Shown: positions 1 through 10,477 of the stretch, in pieces
How the letters are laid out: every line of letters starts with the position of its first letter
How positions within the stretch are numbered: position 1 is the first letter of the stretch
Origin: Streptomyces sp. PsTaAH-137
GTDB taxonomy: Bacteria; Actinomycetota; Actinomycetes; Streptomycetales; Streptomycetaceae
Length of the DNA: 64,000 nucleotides
Direction: 5' to 3'
NCBI RefSeq assembly: GCF_003259365.1
Contig: NZ_QLLY01000018.1
Location: forward strand, 116,167-180,166
Made by a program: the position numbers and the translations under genes
Notes under the pieces: model-generated
Database searches by the model: none
Seen by the model: the letters and a program-made list of their open reading frames with translations, nothing else
What the model was told of the DNA's origin: nothing

Positions 1-660
1 GGCGAGCCCGACGAGGTCCGGCAGCACCCCGCTGCCCGCGACATCGAGCGCCAGGTCGACCCCGTCGGGCGCCAGCTCCCGCACCCTGCCGACGAGCCCG
101 TCCCCGTAGGCCACCGGCTCGGCGCCCAGCGTGCGCAGGAAGGCATGGTTCGCGGGACCGGCGGTGCCGATCACCCGCGCCCCGCGCGCCACCGCGAACT
201 GCACGGCCGCGCTGCCGACACTGCCGGACGCGCCGTTCACGAGCACGGTGCTGCCGCGCGCGACACCGAGCTGGTCGAGCGCCCGCATCGCCGTCTCGAT
301 CGAACTGGGCAGCGCGGCGGCAGCGGCGAAGCCGAGCGACGGCGGGATCGGCGCACGGACCGCGAGGACCGCCAGCTCCGCCTGGGCCGCACCGTCGGGG
401 CAGAAGCCGAAGACACGGTCGCCGACGGCCGCGTCCGTGACGCCCTCGCCCACCTCGTCGACGACACCCGCCGCCTCGTACCCCAGAGTCTGCGGCAGCT
501 CCTGGTCCATCAGCCCGCGCCGCTTCTTCCAGTCACTGGCGTTGACTCCGGCGGCGCGCACCGCGATCCGCACCTCGCCGGGACCGGGATGCGGATCGGG
601 AAGCTCGACGAGGCCGAGGACGTCGGGATCTCCGAACGAGCTGAAGCGGGCGGCCTTCAT
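1..660 (-). CDS. Quinone oxidoreductase-like MDR protein (5' part, runs off the window)
   Basis: The first 220 codons of a medium-chain dehydrogenase/reductase are present; the C-terminal part lies beyond position 1. The protein opens MKAARFSSFGDPDVL and has the N-terminal GroES-like fold (GPGEVRIAVRAAGVNASDWK at about 29-48, then LGYEAAGVVDEVGEGV). A Rossmann dinucleotide-binding motif, VLVNGASGSVGSAAVQFA, follows near residue 130. The GASGSVG form and the lack of the structural-zinc cysteine cluster point to a zinc-free, NADPH-dependent quinone oxidoreductase. It is cytosolic. It is transcribed away from the polysaccharide block and is separated from it by a long gap, so a role in that pathway is unlikely. 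The family is clear; the substrate is not. Confidence 0.85.
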   Translation of the reverse strand, partial: MKAARFSSFGDPDVLGLVELPDPHPGPGEVRIAVRAAGVNASDWKKRRGLMDQELPQTLGYEAAGVVDEVGEGVTDAAVGDRVFGFCPDGAAQAELAVLAVRAPIPPSLGFAAAAALPSSIETAMRALDQLGVARGSTVLVNGASGSVGSAAVQFAVARGARVIGTAGPANHAFLRTLGAEPVAYGDGLVGRVRELAPDGVDLALDVAGSGVLPDLVGLA

Positions 661-1532
661 CGACGACTCCGATCTCGGTTCCTGCGACGACTGCGACGAA
701 CGTACGTGACGGACCGGCTGCGCGCCTTCCGGCCCGCGTCGACTCCGGTGCCGGCCCGGACATGACTCGAATCCGGCCGGAAGGGGCCGAGGTAGCACGG
801 TCGGCGGCCGACGCCGTCCGCCCGCCGTCGCCGAGGGCCGGATCGCGCCCCCGGCACAGGCGGCCGAGGCGCCCGGCGAGCGTCGTCGACGGCTCCGCCG
901 ACCCGGCACGCATCGCGGTGACCCGGGGCTTCGTGGAGAGGCCCGGCGGCTGATCGAATCCGGACGACTTTCTCCAAGAAGGGCTTGAATCAAGGGGGTT
1001 GGGCCGCGGCCGCCGAACCCCCCGATACGCCACGTCAGCACAGGTCACACGGTGTGCACGGCCTCTACGGCCACCAGTGGGCGAACATCGGCCAGTTGAG
1101 CCGACTTCAAATATCAAGCACAAATTCCACACATCCCCCTCTTCAGGGGGGTCCCCATGGTCTAGATTGACCGTGCTTCACATGCTGGGACACGGGGCGA
1201 CAAATACTGATCTCTTGGTCAGGAGTTGTGGCTGATCAACAGGCGTCCCTCTGGTCCCGGCCGTGAGGTGATCGACGAGTGGAGTCCAAGAGGGGCCCTG
1301 GGTGAGGGGAGCACCCGAGGTGTCGACGGGTTCTCGCAGGCTGTCGCGCGTTGCGCGGTTCAGGCCTGCCGGTTTCCGTCGTGACGGACTCGAACAGCGC
1401 TGAGCGGCCGCGAGGCCGGGCACGGGAGGCGGGGGCCTTCCGGCGGGAGAACGGCGCGGTGCGGGAGGCGGGGGCCTCCTGGGGGAACTGAGTCACCGAC
1501 CAAGCACCACCACTGGGGACCGGGGGGTTTCT
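661..1532. other. 872-bp gap: divergent promoter region and long leader of the polysaccharide block
   Basis: No convincing gene is seen here. The part from 1090 to 1220 is AT-richer than its surroundings and is the likely promoter zone for the block starting at 1533. It contains a hairpin CCCCCT-CTTC-AGGGGG (1135-1150). If transcription starts near there, the block has a leader of 300 bases or more. A 15-base direct repeat CGGGAGGCGGGGGCC occurs at 1423-1437 and 1462-1476, just before the first gene. An open frame at 762-953 has high GC3 but codes for an R/P-rich peptide without a good ribosome binding site, so I did not call it. Confidence 0.5.
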
Positions 1533-3011
1533 GTGCGGCAGGGGGGATTAGTCGGCCCTTTTTCGTCGGCGCGCGGGCGTCTGACGGACGAGGCGATCAG
1601 CCAGCCGGCGAACGACTGGGAGCAGCGGTACCGCCGCTCCGTCATCACGAGCGACATGGTGGCCACCGCCCTGGTGGTCGCGGGCATAGGCAACTTCTTC
1701 GGAGCGCGCGACGCGGCCAACTGGCATGAGAAATGGGGGATCCTGGCCTTCGGCACCGAGCTGCTGGTGCTGGCCGCCCTCACGGTGAGCCGTGCCTGGG
1801 CTCCCGCCGTGCTCGGCCAGGGCGCCGAGGAGTTCCGGCGTCTGGGGCGCTCGCTGTTCACCGCGACCGTCGTGCTCGCGCTCGGCGGCATAGCGCTCAC
1901 CTCGCGCAACATCAAACTCTGGATCTTCGTGGCGATACCCGCGATCGGGATCGTCACCATGACCGAGCGGTATCTGCTCCGCCTCTGGCTGCACAAGCAG
2001 CGCAAGGAGGGGCAGTGCCTCAGACCCGTGCTCGCCGCCGGAAGCCCGGCCACGGTGCACGACCTGATCACCCGGACCCGTAAGTTCCCGCACCTCGGCT
2101 GGCGGATCGAGGCCGTGTGCACGACGGACGGACTCGGGCCCGACGGCGACCACCTGGACGGGGTGCCGGTCGTCGGCCGGCTCGCCGACCTCGCCAGCCA
2201 CGTGCAGCGCGACGGCTACCGCGTCGTCGCCGTCACCCCGGACCCGCACTGGACCCCGGAGCGGCTGCAGCGGCTGGCCTGGAACCTGGAGGGCAGCGAC
2301 GCCGAGATGGTCGTCGCCCCCGTGCTGATGGAGGTGGCCGGACCGCGCCTGCACGTCGACGCGGTGCTCGGGATCCCGCTGCTGCGGGTCAGCATGCCGA
2401 CCTTCACCGGGGCCCGCAGAGCCATCAAGGCCGTCGTCGACCGGCTGGGCGCGGCACTGCTGCTCGTGCTGCTCGCCCCGCTGATGACGGTCGTCGGGAT
2501 CCTCGTGCTCGGGGACAGCCGAGGCGGCGCGTTCTACCGCCAGCGCCGGGTCGGCAAGAACGGCCAGGAGTTCACCATTCTCAAGTTCCGCACCATGGTC
2601 ACGGGAGCCCACGCCGCACGCGCCGAACTGGCCGACCGCGACGAGGGCGCGGGACTGCTGTTCAAGATGCGCCGGGATCCCCGGGTGACCCGGGTCGGCA
2701 GCGTGCTGCGCCGGTACTCGCTCGACGAGCTCCCGCAGTTGTTCAACGTACTCACGGGGTCGATGTCGCTCGTCGGACCGCGGCCTCCGCTGCCCGAGGA
2801 GTCCGCCGCGTACGGCCCGGACATAAGGCGCCGACTGCTGGTCAAGCCGGGACTGACCGGACTGTGGCAGATCAGCGGGCGCAGCGACCTGCCGTGGGAA
2901 GAGGCCGTCCGCCTTGACCTGCGGTACGTGGAGGACTGGTCACTCGCCCTGGACACGGTGATCTTGTGGAAGACGCTGCGGGCCGTGATCCATGGGCAGG
3001 GGGCGTACTGA
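1533..3011 (+). CDS. Polyprenyl-phosphate sugar phosphotransferase (chain initiation)
   Basis: This membrane enzyme of 492 residues starts the repeat unit by moving a sugar-1-phosphate from a nucleotide sugar to undecaprenyl phosphate (WbaP/CpsE family). Four transmembrane segments lie at about 38-58, 68-88, 108-124 and 127-148. A cytosolic CoA-binding-like domain (about 160-290) and a fifth hydrophobic segment (303-327) follow. The C-terminal bacterial sugar transferase domain carries ILKFRTM (349-355), DELPQ (398-402), SLVGPRPPLP (412-421) and KPGLTGLWQ (438-446). The GTG at 1533 is chosen because it is the first start after a G-rich ribosome binding stretch. It is the first gene of the polysaccharide block. 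Substrate sugar unknown. Confidence 0.93.
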   Translation: MRQGGLVGPFSSARGRLTDEAISQPANDWEQRYRRSVITSDMVATALVVAGIGNFFGARDAANWHEKWGILAFGTELLVLAALTVSRAWAPAVLGQGAEEFRRLGRSLFTATVVLALGGIALTSRNIKLWIFVAIPAIGIVTMTERYLLRLWLHKQRKEGQCLRPVLAAGSPATVHDLITRTRKFPHLGWRIEAVCTTDGLGPDGDHLDGVPVVGRLADLASHVQRDGYRVVAVTPDPHWTPERLQRLAWNLEGSDAEMVVAPVLMEVAGPRLHVDAVLGIPLLRVSMPTFTGARRAIKAVVDRLGAALLLVLLAPLMTVVGILVLGDSRGGAFYRQRRVGKNGQEFTILKFRTMVTGAHAARAELADRDEGAGLLFKMRRDPRVTRVGSVLRRYSLDELPQLFNVLTGSMSLVGPRPPLPEESAAYGPDIRRRLLVKPGLTGLWQISGRSDLPWEEAVRLDLRYVEDWSLALDTVILWKTLRAVIHGQGAY

Positions 3012-3084
3012 TGCGTGGGGACCGCCGGACCGGCGGCGCGCGGACCGCAGGCCACAAGGGCCTGCCTGGGGGGAGCAACAAGTC

Positions 3085-4390
<1,306 letters not shown>

Positions 4391-4401
<11 letters not shown>

Positions 4402-5629
4402 CACGAGCGGCGACGGCCGGCAGGGCCGGCGCGCGCTGATTCTGGTGGAGAACCTGTCCGTGCCGTTCGACCGGCGTGTGTGGCAGGAGTGCCTGACCCT
4501 GCGCGACGCGGGCTGGACCGTGGACGTCATCTGCCCTCGCGGCGAGAAGCGGGACACCGAGCCGGAGGCGGTGATCGACGGGGTGCGGATCCACCGCTAC
4601 CCGCTGCGCGCCGCCACCGGCGGACCCGCCGGCTACCTGCGCGAGTACGGATCGGCGCTGTGGCACACGGCCCGGCTGGTCCGCAAGGTCGGCCCGGTCC
4701 ACGTGGTCCACGCCTGCAACCCGCCCGACCTGCTGTTCCTGGCGGCGCGGTGGCTGAAGCGGCGCGGCGCGCGGTTCGTCTTCGACCAGCACGACCTGGT
4801 GCCCGAGCTGTACCTGTCCCGGTTCGGCCGCGGCAAGGACCTGCTCTACCGCGCCGTGTGCGCGCTGGAACGGAGCACCTACCGGGCCGCCGACATCGTG
4901 CTCGCCACGAACGAGAGCTACCGGGACGTCGCCGTGCACCGCGGCGGAAAGCGGCCGGAGGACGTCTTCGTGGTGCGCAGCGCGCCCGCCGTCGAGCGGT
5001 TCCAACCGGTACCGGCCGAGCCGGAGTTGAAGAACGGCAAGCCCCATCTGCTGTGCTACCTGGGCGTGATGGGCCCCCAGGACGGCGTCGACTACGCGCT
5101 GCGGGCCCTCGCCAAGCTGCGCGACGAGTTCGGGCGGACCGACTGGCACGCGGTGTTCGTCGGCTCCGGCGACGCCTTCGACGCGATGGTGGAGCTGTCC
5201 CGGTCGCTGGGCCTCGACGACCAGGTCCGGTTCACCGGGCGCATCCCCGACGCCGACCTCGTGCGCTACCTGTCCACGGCGGACGTGTGCCTCTCGCCGG
5301 ACCCGCACAACCCCCTCAACGACGTGTCGACCATGAACAAGGTCCTGGAGTACATGGCGATGGGCCGGCCGCTCGTCTCGTTCGAGCTGCGGGAGGCACG
5401 CGTCTCCGCGGGCGACGCCGCCGTCTACGCGCCGGCCAATGACGAGGCCGAGTTCGCCAAGCTCATCACCCTGCTCATGGACGACCCGGAGAAGCGGGCC
5501 GAGATGGGCCGGATCGGCCAGGAGCGGATCAGCGGGCCGCTCTCCTGGAGCAACTCGCAGGCCTCCCTGCTCGCCGCCTACGCAGCAGCGTGCACGACGT
5601 CACGGACAAGGAAGAGGCTGCGTCGTTGA
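4391..5629 (+). CDS. Glycosyltransferase family 4 (WbuB-like)
   Basis: A GT-B fold transferase of 412 residues that adds a sugar to the lipid-linked repeat unit on the cytosolic face. The N-terminal domain begins ALILVENLSVPFDRRVWQE, typical of the WbuB/colanic-acid group, followed by FVFDQHDLVPELYL. The donor-binding C-terminal domain has PHLLCYLGVMGPQDGVDYAL and a late DVSTMNKVLEYMAMGRPLVSFE stretch, whose Glu-rich region normally binds the nucleotide sugar. The start is taken as the TTG at 4391, which overlaps the stop of the dehydrogenase; no ATG or GTG lies between it and the conserved N-terminus. An upstream in-frame ATG at 4313 would overlap the previous gene by 89 bases. Confidence 0.9.
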
Positions 5630-7008
5630 ACGAAGACACGATCCGTCTGGTCGTCATCGGACGGATGCTCCGACGGCGGTGGCGGCTGCTCGCCGCCCTC
5701 GCCGTGGTGGGCGCGCTCGTCGGCTACGGCGCCTCTCTGGTGTTCCCGCCGCGCTACACGACCACCGCCTCGGTCCTGCTGCCCGGGCAGTGGGAGGAGC
5801 GGGAACTGCTCACCCAGGTGGACATCGCGACCAGTTCCACGGTCCTCGACCTCGTGGCCGACAAGCTGCGCTGGACGGACGGCAGCGGCACCGACCTCCA
5901 GGACCAGGTCGTCGCCAAGGCGGCGGACGGAAACATCATCAAGATCTCCGGCACCGCCGACACACCCCAGCACGCCCAGCAGCTCTCCGACCGGACGGCG
6001 CAGCAGTTCGTCGGCTTCGCCAAGCAGATCGCGGGCGGCAGCGCCGACAACGAGTCGGCCAACGAGCGCGCCGCGCTGCGCAAGCAGGTGGAGGCGGCCA
6101 ACCGCCGCATCAGCGCACTGGCCGAGGCCGCCGACCCCGGGCAGACCGTGGAGGGCGTCGAGGCCCGCACCTCGCTGGAGAAGCTGCGCACCTCGCTGGA
6201 AGAGGCCATGACGAAGCTGGACCAGGCCGACCCCGCGAGCAACACGGCCGGCATGGTCGTCATGGGCCCGGCGGCCCGGCCCACCGGCGAGGCGGCCCCG
6301 ACCCGGGTCCAGCTCATCGGCGCGGGCGCGCTGCTGTTCTTCCTGCTCGCGGTGATCGGCCACCTCGCCGCGGTCCGGATGAACCGGCGCCCGCGCACCG
6401 AGCGGGAGATCGCCGCCGCGCTCGGCGCGGACCTCATCGGCACCGTCGACGTGCCCGACGACGGGCACGCGCCCCGGGCGGAGGGCGGCGGCGCCCTGGC
6501 CCGGATCACCCGGTTCCTCGGCGCCGACAGCCGGTGGGACACTCCGGCCCCGCAGAGATCGGGCGACGAGGCCGGCAGACGCATCCGCTACCGGCGCGTG
6601 TGCGCCCGCCTGCGCGGCCGGTCGGCGGCGCCCCAGCAGCTCCTGGCGGTCGTACCGGAAGGCGACCGCGTCGCCCACCGGGCGGCAGGGCAACTCGTCG
6701 CGGAGGCCGCGGGCGAGGCGTCCACCGGCCGGCCGCTGCTGCGTCTGGTGCCGGTCTCCGTGGACCGGCCGATGGTGCCGGACCGCGCGACCGAGTCCGG
6801 AGCCCTGGTCGTGGTCAGCGCGGGCAACTGGACCACCGCCGAACTCTCCGGCATCGCCCGGGCGTGCGCGGACGGCGGGCACGAGGTCGTCGGCCTCGTC
6901 GTCGCCGACCCGGTCCTGGCCCGGCCGGAGTCCCCGGCCGACCCCTCTCCGCACCACGCCGCTCCGGCGCCGGCGGTCCACAGCCACGCCCCGGGAGGCT
7001 CAGCGTGA
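5626..7008 (+). CDS. Wzz-like chain-length protein with decayed kinase domain (first copy)
   Basis: A polysaccharide co-polymerase-type membrane protein that should control polymer length. One transmembrane segment lies near the N-terminus (LLAALAVVGALVGYGASLVF), then an extracytoplasmic helical region with the TTTASVLLPGQ start typical of Wzz, a second transmembrane segment (VQLIGAGALLFFLLAVIGHLAA), and a cytosolic tail. The tail looks like a tyrosine-kinase (BY-kinase) fold, with late strands such as GALVVVSAGNWTTAELSGI, but no Walker A lysine is visible. The TTG at 5626 is preferred because AAGGAAGAGG lies at 5608-5617 and it overlaps the previous stop (TTGA). A GTG at 5590 is possible. 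Confidence 0.85.
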   Translation: MNEDTIRLVVIGRMLRRRWRLLAALAVVGALVGYGASLVFPPRYTTTASVLLPGQWEERELLTQVDIATSSTVLDLVADKLRWTDGSGTDLQDQVVAKAADGNIIKISGTADTPQHAQQLSDRTAQQFVGFAKQIAGGSADNESANERAALRKQVEAANRRISALAEAADPGQTVEGVEARTSLEKLRTSLEEAMTKLDQADPASNTAGMVVMGPAARPTGEAAPTRVQLIGAGALLFFLLAVIGHLAAVRMNRRPRTEREIAAALGADLIGTVDVPDDGHAPRAEGGGALARITRFLGADSRWDTPAPQRSGDEAGRRIRYRRVCARLRGRSAAPQQLLAVVPEGDRVAHRAAGQLVAEAAGEASTGRPLLRLVPVSVDRPMVPDRATESGALVVVSAGNWTTAELSGIARACADGGHEVVGLVVADPVLARPESPADPSPHHAAPAPAVHSHAPGGSA

Positions 7009-8522
7009 CGACGAGTACGACTGCGGAGTCGTCGGCTGCCACTCCGCTCATCGACCTTCAGGGACTGGTGGTGGCGGTGCGCAGGCGCCGTCGCCTCTGG
7101 TCGGCCATGGCCCTGCTCGGGCTGCTGGCCGGCGCGGCGGTGGCGATCGCGCTGCCGCCGCCGCCGAGCGCGGTGACCAAGATCCTGGTCGCCCACGCCG
7201 ACGACCAGCCGAACGACACCGGAACCCTGATCCGCACCGACGTGCAGGTCCTGGGGACCACCCGCATCGCCGAAGCGGCCCTGCGCTCGCTCGACTCCTC
7301 CGAGAAGCCGGAGGACTTGATGAAGGACTACTCGGCCACGGGCCTGACCAACAACCTGCTCCAGATCGACGTGACCGGCGACACCAAGGCGCAGGCGGTC
7401 GACCGCGCCAAGGCGCTGGCCGACGCGTTCGTCGACGACCACGTGCGGCGGATGCGGGCCACCGCGAAGGCCGAGTCGGACGCCCTGCTCGAACAGCGCG
7501 ACCGGATGCGCACCGAACTCGCCCAGGTCAACAAGGAGATCGGCAACCGTTCGCCGGACACCGACCCGCAGGCGTCGGCGAGCCTGGAGACCCTCTTCGC
7601 CCGCCGGGCCGAACTGAACTCGCGGATCGCCGACTTCGACGAGCGGGCCGCCGACGCGCGTACCGGCACGCCCAAGGTCGTCGCGGGCACCCAGATCGTG
7701 GACGCCCCGCGCGCGGTGCGGTACTCGATGCCGAAGGCCGCCGCCACCGACGCCGTCATCGGCTTCGTCCTCGGACTCGTCCTCGGGCTCGCCGTGGCCG
7801 CGGTCGGCGTGGTGGTAAAGGACCGCCCGGTGCTGCGCCGGGACATCGCCCACCACCTGGGCGCCTCCGTCATCACCGATCTGCCCCGCCGCTCCGCCCT
7901 GCCGTGGCGGCGGCGCCGGGCCCGGGTCGCCCGCGAACGGCTCACCACGAGCCTCGCCCGCACCGTGCGCGGCTCCGCGGAAGCGGTGTCGCTGCTGGAA
8001 CTGGGCGCGGCCCGCACCACGAGCGTGCTCGCCCTTGACCTCGGCCGGCAGCTCGCGGCCGAAGGACCCGTGGCCCTCATCGACGGGCTACCCGGCTCGC
8101 AGCTCTCCGGCCACCGGTCCAGGCCCGGCGACCCGGCCGTGATCAGCGGTGAGCGGGCCGCGGTCGAACCGCAGCAGGAACTCCGGCTCGGTGTCGGCTC
8201 GGTGGCGCCCGGCACGGCCTGGACCGATCTTCAGTACCTCGGCACCCAGACCGTGCTCGTCGTCCGGGCCGGACACGGCAGTGCCGCCTGGCTGCACACC
8301 GTGGCACGCCAGCTCGCGGACCAGCGGATACCCGTGATCGGGGTGGTGCTGACCGACCCCGATCCCAAGGACCGCACCGACGGCACGCTCTGGGACGGGC
8401 TGCACACCGCGCTGCGCGGACGCAGCGAACGACAGGCACGGCCGGGCGGCACCGCGCGACGCGCGGAGCGCCAGCCGATCTGGGCCGCACACGGCGCGGA
8501 CAACGACCAGGAGGCGCGGTAA
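7005..8522 (+). CDS. Wzz-like chain-length protein with decayed kinase domain (second copy)
   Basis: A protein of 505 residues with the same layout as the preceding gene: transmembrane segment LWSAMALLGLLAGAAVAIAL near residue 33, an extracytoplasmic region rich in helix and coiled coil (for example the stretch around DALLEQRDRMRTELAQVNKE), a second transmembrane segment (AVIGFVLGLVLGLAVAAVGVVV) and a cytosolic tail. The tail keeps the outline of a CpsD/BY-kinase ATP site, but the Walker A loop reads LELGAARTTSVLAL without the GKS/GKT, and the tail end lacks a tyrosine cluster. It may therefore be regulatory only. The GTG start overlaps the previous stop (GTGA) with GGGAGG upstream. Two paralogues side by side suggest a hetero-complex. 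Confidence 0.85.
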   Translation: MTTSTTAESSAATPLIDLQGLVVAVRRRRRLWSAMALLGLLAGAAVAIALPPPPSAVTKILVAHADDQPNDTGTLIRTDVQVLGTTRIAEAALRSLDSSEKPEDLMKDYSATGLTNNLLQIDVTGDTKAQAVDRAKALADAFVDDHVRRMRATAKAESDALLEQRDRMRTELAQVNKEIGNRSPDTDPQASASLETLFARRAELNSRIADFDERAADARTGTPKVVAGTQIVDAPRAVRYSMPKAAATDAVIGFVLGLVLGLAVAAVGVVVKDRPVLRRDIAHHLGASVITDLPRRSALPWRRRRARVARERLTTSLARTVRGSAEAVSLLELGAARTTSVLALDLGRQLAAEGPVALIDGLPGSQLSGHRSRPGDPAVISGERAAVEPQQELRLGVGSVAPGTAWTDLQYLGTQTVLVVRAGHGSAAWLHTVARQLADQRIPVIGVVLTDPDPKDRTDGTLWDGLHTALRGRSERQARPGGTARRAERQPIWAAHGADNDQEAR

Positions 8523-8525
8523 CCG

Positions 8526-10460
8526 ATGTGTGGCATCGCAGGCACGTACCGCTGGCCGGACGGGAAGATCGTCACCGACCGGCTCACGGACATCCTCGCC
8601 CACCGCGGCCCCGACGGGGCCGGCCGGTACGGCCACCCCGTCGCCGACGGCGAGGTGCAGCTCGGACACCGGCGGCTCTCCATCATCGACCTGTCCGAGA
8701 CCGGCGCCCAGCCGATGGTCTCGGACGGTCTCGCCCTGACCTACAACGGCGAGCTGTACAACGCGCCGGAGCTGCGCGCCGAACTGGAGTCCAAGGGCGT
8801 CCGCTTCCGCGGCACCTCCGACACCGAGGTGGTCCTGGAGGCCTGGCGGCGCTGGGGTACCGACTGCCTGCCCCGGCTGCGCGGCATGTTCGCGTTCGGC
8901 ATCTTCGACGAGCGCACCGGTGAACTGGTCCTCGCCCGCGACCAGTTGGGCATCAAGCCGCTGTTCCTGCTGCGCCGCGGCACGGGCCTGGTCTTCGCCT
9001 CCGAGCTGAAGGCGCTCGCCGCCGCGACCGGCGGCAAGCTGGAGGTGGACCACGCGGCGCTGGTCGCCTCGCTGCTCTACTACTGGGTGCCGGACTCCCG
9101 CTGCGCGTTCCGCGAGGCGGAGAAGCTGCCGCCGGGCAGCTGGCTGCGCGTGCGCCCCGACGGTCAGGTCGAGCGCGGCACGTACTGGAGCCTGAAGGAG
9201 GTCGCCGCGGAGGGCCAGGACCGCGCCCGCAGCGGCGAACTGCCCGACCTCGCGGCCATCGTCGAGGAGTCCACCCGGCGCCATCTGCTCGCCGACGTGC
9301 CCGTGGCGACCTTCCTCTCCGGCGGCCTCGACTCCAGCTACCTCACCGCGCTCGCCGCCCGCCACCAGCCCGGCATCTCCGCCTACACGATCGGATTCCG
9401 CGCCGAGGACGCCAAGTTCGAGGCGATGCCGGACGACCTGCGCTACGCCCGGCAGGTCGCCGAGCGGTACGGCGTCGACCTGCACGAGATCGAGATCGCG
9501 CCCGACGTGCTCGACCTGCTGCCCAAGATGACGTACCACCTGGACGAGCCGATCGGCGACCCCGCCGCGATCAACACCTTCCTGATCTGCACGGCCGCCC
9601 GGGAGGCCGGGGTCAAGGTGATGCTGTCGGGGATGGGCGCCGACGAACTCTTCGCCGGATACCGCAAGCACCTGGCCAACACGATCGCGCTGCGCTACCA
9701 GCGCGTGCCCCGGCCGCTGCGGCGCGGGGTGTCCGCCGCGGTCGGCCGCCTCCCGGTCGCCACCTCGCGGCGCGGACTGCGCTCGGTGCGCTTCGCGAAG
9801 CGGTTCCTGTCCTTCGCCGAACTGCCGGAGGAGACCGCGTTCCGCCGCAGCTACACCATGTACGACCGGCCCGAGCTGCTCTCCCTGATCGACCCCGATC
9901 TGGCCGGGACGGTCGACGACGTCCTGACCGAACACGCGGACACCTACGCGGACAACACCCTCGACGACTTCGTCAACCGCATGTGCCTGACCGACGCCCG
10001 GATGTTCCTGCCGGGCCTCAACCTCGCGTACACCGACCGCTCCAGCATGGCCGCGTCGACCGAGGTACGGGTGCCCTACGTGGACGTCGAGGTGGTGAAG
10101 GCCGCGTTCGCCTTCCCCGGTGACGCCAAGATCGCCGGGAAGCAGGGCAAGGCCGTCCTCAAGGAGGCCGCCACCTCGATCCTGCCCCGCGAGATCGTCT
10201 ACCGGCCCAAGGGCCTGTTCAGCGCCCCGCTGCGGGCCTGGATGAGCCGGGACCTGGCACCGCTGGTGCGCGAGGTGGTCAACGACGGAGAGCTGGTCCG
10301 CTCCGGCTTCCTGCGCCGCGACGCGCTGCGCCGCCTCGTCGCGGAGGACGCCGCGGGACAGCAGGACTACTCCAAGCATCTGTGGCACGTACTGACTCTC
10401 GAGCACTGGTACCGCGACGCGACCTCCGGGTCCGGCCAGAGCGCTCGACCGATGGCTTAG
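8526..10460 (+). CDS. asnB: Asparagine-synthase-like glutamine amidotransferase
   Basis: This 644-residue protein has both domains of glutamine-dependent asparagine synthase. The N-terminal Ntn glutaminase begins MCGIAGTY, with Cys2 as the nucleophile. The C-terminal ATP-pyrophosphatase domain has the PP-loop FLSGGLDSS near residue 262 and a later MGADELFAGYRKH. In polysaccharide clusters such enzymes are thought to amidate uronic acid sugars instead of aspartate. The AlgD-type dehydrogenase four genes upstream supplies such a uronate, which supports that reading. True asparagine synthesis cannot be excluded. It starts 3 bases after the previous stop. Confidence 0.9.
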   Translation: MCGIAGTYRWPDGKIVTDRLTDILAHRGPDGAGRYGHPVADGEVQLGHRRLSIIDLSETGAQPMVSDGLALTYNGELYNAPELRAELESKGVRFRGTSDTEVVLEAWRRWGTDCLPRLRGMFAFGIFDERTGELVLARDQLGIKPLFLLRRGTGLVFASELKALAAATGGKLEVDHAALVASLLYYWVPDSRCAFREAEKLPPGSWLRVRPDGQVERGTYWSLKEVAAEGQDRARSGELPDLAAIVEESTRRHLLADVPVATFLSGGLDSSYLTALAARHQPGISAYTIGFRAEDAKFEAMPDDLRYARQVAERYGVDLHEIEIAPDVLDLLPKMTYHLDEPIGDPAAINTFLICTAAREAGVKVMLSGMGADELFAGYRKHLANTIALRYQRVPRPLRRGVSAAVGRLPVATSRRGLRSVRFAKRFLSFAELPEETAFRRSYTMYDRPELLSLIDPDLAGTVDDVLTEHADTYADNTLDDFVNRMCLTDARMFLPGLNLAYTDRSSMAASTEVRVPYVDVEVVKAAFAFPGDAKIAGKQGKAVLKEAATSILPREIVYRPKGLFSAPLRAWMSRDLAPLVREVVNDGELVRSGFLRRDALRRLVAEDAAGQQDYSKHLWHVLTLEHWYRDATSGSGQSARPMA

Positions 10461-10477
10461 GAAACAGAGGAGTTCGG

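Noticed and set aside
762..953. 63-codon open frame with high GC3 in the first gap
   Set aside because: Rich in Arg and Pro, no good ribosome site, and typical of random frames at this GC content.
5439..7004. Upstream extension of the second Wzz-like gene frame
   Set aside because: It is the shadow of the first Wzz-like gene; the true start is the GTG at 7005 with its own ribosome site.
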